A stretch of DNA of 6,562 nucleotides from Oscillospiraceae bacterium (lineage in GTDB: Bacteria > Bacillota > Clostridia > Oscillospirales > Oscillospiraceae): assembly GCA_020025715.1 (NCBI GenBank), contig JAHHRQ010000089.1, forward strand, positions 1 through 6,562. Reading direction: 5' to 3'. The notes beneath the pieces were generated by a model. That model was not told the DNA's origin. It worked only from the letters and a program-made list of their open reading frames with translations, and did no database searches. Below are positions 4,807 to 6,562 of the stretch, in pieces (positions within the stretch are counted from its first letter, which is position 1; every line of letters starts with the position of its first letter). The translations under genes were made by a program, and so were the position numbers.

Positions 4807-6561
4807 ATGAGCATTTCAAATGTACTTTCTCTGCTGGGCGGCGTTGCGCTGTTCCTTTTCGGTATAACCCTTATGGGTGAAGGTCTGAAACGAGTTGCGG
4901 GTAATTCCCTTGAACTGGTGCTTTACAGACTCAGCGGTACTAAGCTGAGAGCTGTTTTATTAGGTACCGGCGTCACCGCTGTTATTCAGTCATCATCCGC
5001 CACATCTGTTATGGTGGTGGGCTTTGTAAACTCAGGTATGATGAAGCTCAGACAGGCGGTAAACGTTATTCAGGGCGCACTTATCGGTACAAGTATTACC
5101 GGCTGGATTATCTGCCTTTCAAGTCTTGAAGGCTCCGGCTGGGTGGCTCTTTTCTCCACTTCTACCATTACGGCTGTTGTGGCTGTGGTTGGTGTAGTGC
5201 TGAGAATGTTCTCCAAAAAGCAGAGCCATCATCAGGTGGGCGATATTCTCATGGGCTTTGCAATCCTTATGTTCGGTATGCAGACCATGAGCGGCTCTGT
5301 GGCACATCTTAAGGAAAATCCCCAGTTTATAAGCATGATGACCACCTTCTCCAATCCCTTTATCGGAATTCTGGCAGGTGCCGCATTTACCGCCATTTTG
5401 CAGAGCTCTTCTGCCGCTGTCGGTATTTTGCAGGCTCTTTCCATGACAGGTGCAATCAGCTTTGCAACTGCCTATCCTGTAATTCTGGGTATTGCCGTAG
5501 GCGCTGCCGTGCCCGTTCTCCTTTCCGCTCTCGGCGCAAAGGCTGACGGACGGAGAGCTGCATTATCCTATCTTATTATTGAAACTCTGGGTGTAATCAT
5601 CTGCGGCACCCTTTATTACCTTATAGACGGCCTTGTGGGCTTAAACCTCAACGGCTGGATTATGAATCCTTTCAGCATTGCCGCCGTCAACACCATGTTC
5701 CGTATTGCAACGGCTGTAATTCTGTTCCCCTTCGATAAGCAGCTTATTTCCCTTTCCCGCTTTATCATTAAGGAAAGCGCCGGCGAGCAGACCATTAACA
5801 AGGAGTTTGACCGTCTGGATGAGCGCTTCTTACAGCACCCCGCCCTTGCAGTTGAGCAGAGCCATCTGACCGTAAATTCCATGGCCAAGGCTGCCCACGG
5901 CAATATGCTCACGGCTATAAAACTGCTTAATGAGTACAGCGAGGAGGGCAGGAGACAGGTTGAGAAAATCGAGGATCTGGTGGACATGTATGAGGATAAG
6001 CTGGGTACTTATCTCATTAAGCTCAACACCAACGAGCTGAGCCGCCGCCAGAACGAGGATGTTTCAAAGTATCTCCACACCCTCAGCGATTTTGAGCGTA
6101 TCAGTGACCACGCCATGAACGTGGCACAGGTTGCAAATGAGCTTCATTCCAAAAAACTGGAGTTTTCGCCTACTGCACAGCATGAGCTTGAGGTTATGAC
6201 AAGAGCGGTTATGGAAATTCTGGATACTGCGATAGGCGCATTTCTGGATGAGGATGTGGCAAAGGCAAGACTTGTTGAGTCACTGGAGGAGAGAATTGAT
6301 ATTCTCTGCGACGAGATGAAAATACGCCATGTGGAGAGATTGCAGCAGGGCGAGTGTTCACTTGCTCAGGGCTTTATCTTCAACGACCTGCTCACCGACT
6401 ATGAGCGCGTAGCTGACCACTGCTCCAATATAGCAATCGCCATTATCGAGCTTCAGGCCGACTGCTACGACACCCACGGTTATGTCATAAATCTTAAGGA
6501 GCTGCACTCGGAAGACTTTGAAAAGAATTACGAGAAGTACGCAAAGAAGTACGAGATTTAA
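4807..6561 (+). CDS. Na/Pi cotransporter family protein with PhoU-like domain (584 aa)
   Basis: A membrane protein that probably moves phosphate with sodium. The N-terminal half (about 1-320) has many hydrophobic segments and the two inverted Na_Pi_cotrans repeats, each with its QSSSA signature: QSSSATS at 61-67 and QSSSAAV at 199-205. A linker leads to a helical cytoplasmic PhoU-like region (about 345-550). It has two metal-binding-type motifs, DFERISDHAMNVA (428-440) and DYERVADHCSNIA (531-543). This fusion is the usual bacterial NptA/YjbB-like layout, and the length fits. AGGAG (4794-4798) lies 8 bases before the ATG. The stop codon TAA is at 6559-6561, so the gene is complete although it touches the window end. 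Its direction is divergent from the cysK operon. Sodium dependence and direction (uptake or efflux) are inferred from the family; E. coli YjbB is reported to export phosphate. Confidence 0.93.
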   Translation: MSISNVLSLLGGVALFLFGITLMGEGLKRVAGNSLELVLYRLSGTKLRAVLLGTGVTAVIQSSSATSVMVVGFVNSGMMKLRQAVNVIQGALIGTSITGWIICLSSLEGSGWVALFSTSTITAVVAVVGVVLRMFSKKQSHHQVGDILMGFAILMFGMQTMSGSVAHLKENPQFISMMTTFSNPFIGILAGAAFTAILQSSSAAVGILQALSMTGAISFATAYPVILGIAVGAAVPVLLSALGAKADGRRAALSYLIIETLGVIICGTLYYLIDGLVGLNLNGWIMNPFSIAAVNTMFRIATAVILFPFDKQLISLSRFIIKESAGEQTINKEFDRLDERFLQHPALAVEQSHLTVNSMAKAAHGNMLTAIKLLNEYSEEGRRQVEKIEDLVDMYEDKLGTYLIKLNTNELSRRQNEDVSKYLHTLSDFERISDHAMNVAQVANELHSKKLEFSPTAQHELEVMTRAVMEILDTAIGAFLDEDVAKARLVESLEERIDILCDEMKIRHVERLQQGECSLAQGFIFNDLLTDYERVADHCSNIAIAIIELQADCYDTHGYVINLKELHSEDFEKNYEKYAKKYEI

Positions 6562-6562
6562 A

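Noticed and set aside
5119..5987. Minus-strand frames inside the Na/Pi transporter gene
   Set aside because: They are antisense to a complete, well-conserved gene and have no supporting start signals.

Overview
The window looks like chromosomal sequence from a low-to-moderate GC Firmicute of the class Clostridia, perhaps the Oscillospiraceae/Ruminococcaceae. This rests on consensus sigma-A promoters, strong AGGAG-type ribosome binding sites, TAA/TGA stops, U-tract terminators and protein types common in that group. The taxonomic call is inference from gene style; no marker gene is present.

Layout, left to right. (1) 1-127: AT-rich sequence with a 41-bp-period direct repeat. (2) 128-571: a one-gene transcription unit on +, made of a near-perfect extended -10 promoter, a leader of about 90 nt, an 82-residue zinc-ribbon protein and a strong terminator. 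(3) About 572-1307: roughly 730 bases without a credible gene but full of structure. It holds a 183-bp tandem duplication, 18-bp subrepeats and a block of nested inverted repeats (about 1061-1260) that could be a structured RNA or a dispersed repeat element, then two more inverted repeats. (4) 1308-2961, minus: an ECF-type sigma factor overlapping by 11 bases a membrane-anchored probable anti-sigma factor, closed by a 13-bp-stem terminator. (5) 3002-4657, minus: an RluA-family pseudouridine synthase overlapping cysK (O-acetylserine sulfhydrylase), closed by a hairpin/T-tract terminator about 40 bases before the sigma gene. (6) 4614-4806: a divergent promoter region with a direct repeat. (7) 4807-6561, +: a complete Na/Pi-cotransporter family protein with a C-terminal PhoU-like domain.

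How they work together. The sigma/anti-sigma pair is a self-contained signalling module in which a large extracytoplasmic domain probably controls release of the sigma factor. The pseudouridine synthase and cysK appear co-transcribed and translationally coupled, without an obvious metabolic link. The phosphate transporter is read divergently from that operon and may share its control region. The protein genes are mostly ordinary. The least explained sequence is the gene-free block at 572-1307.
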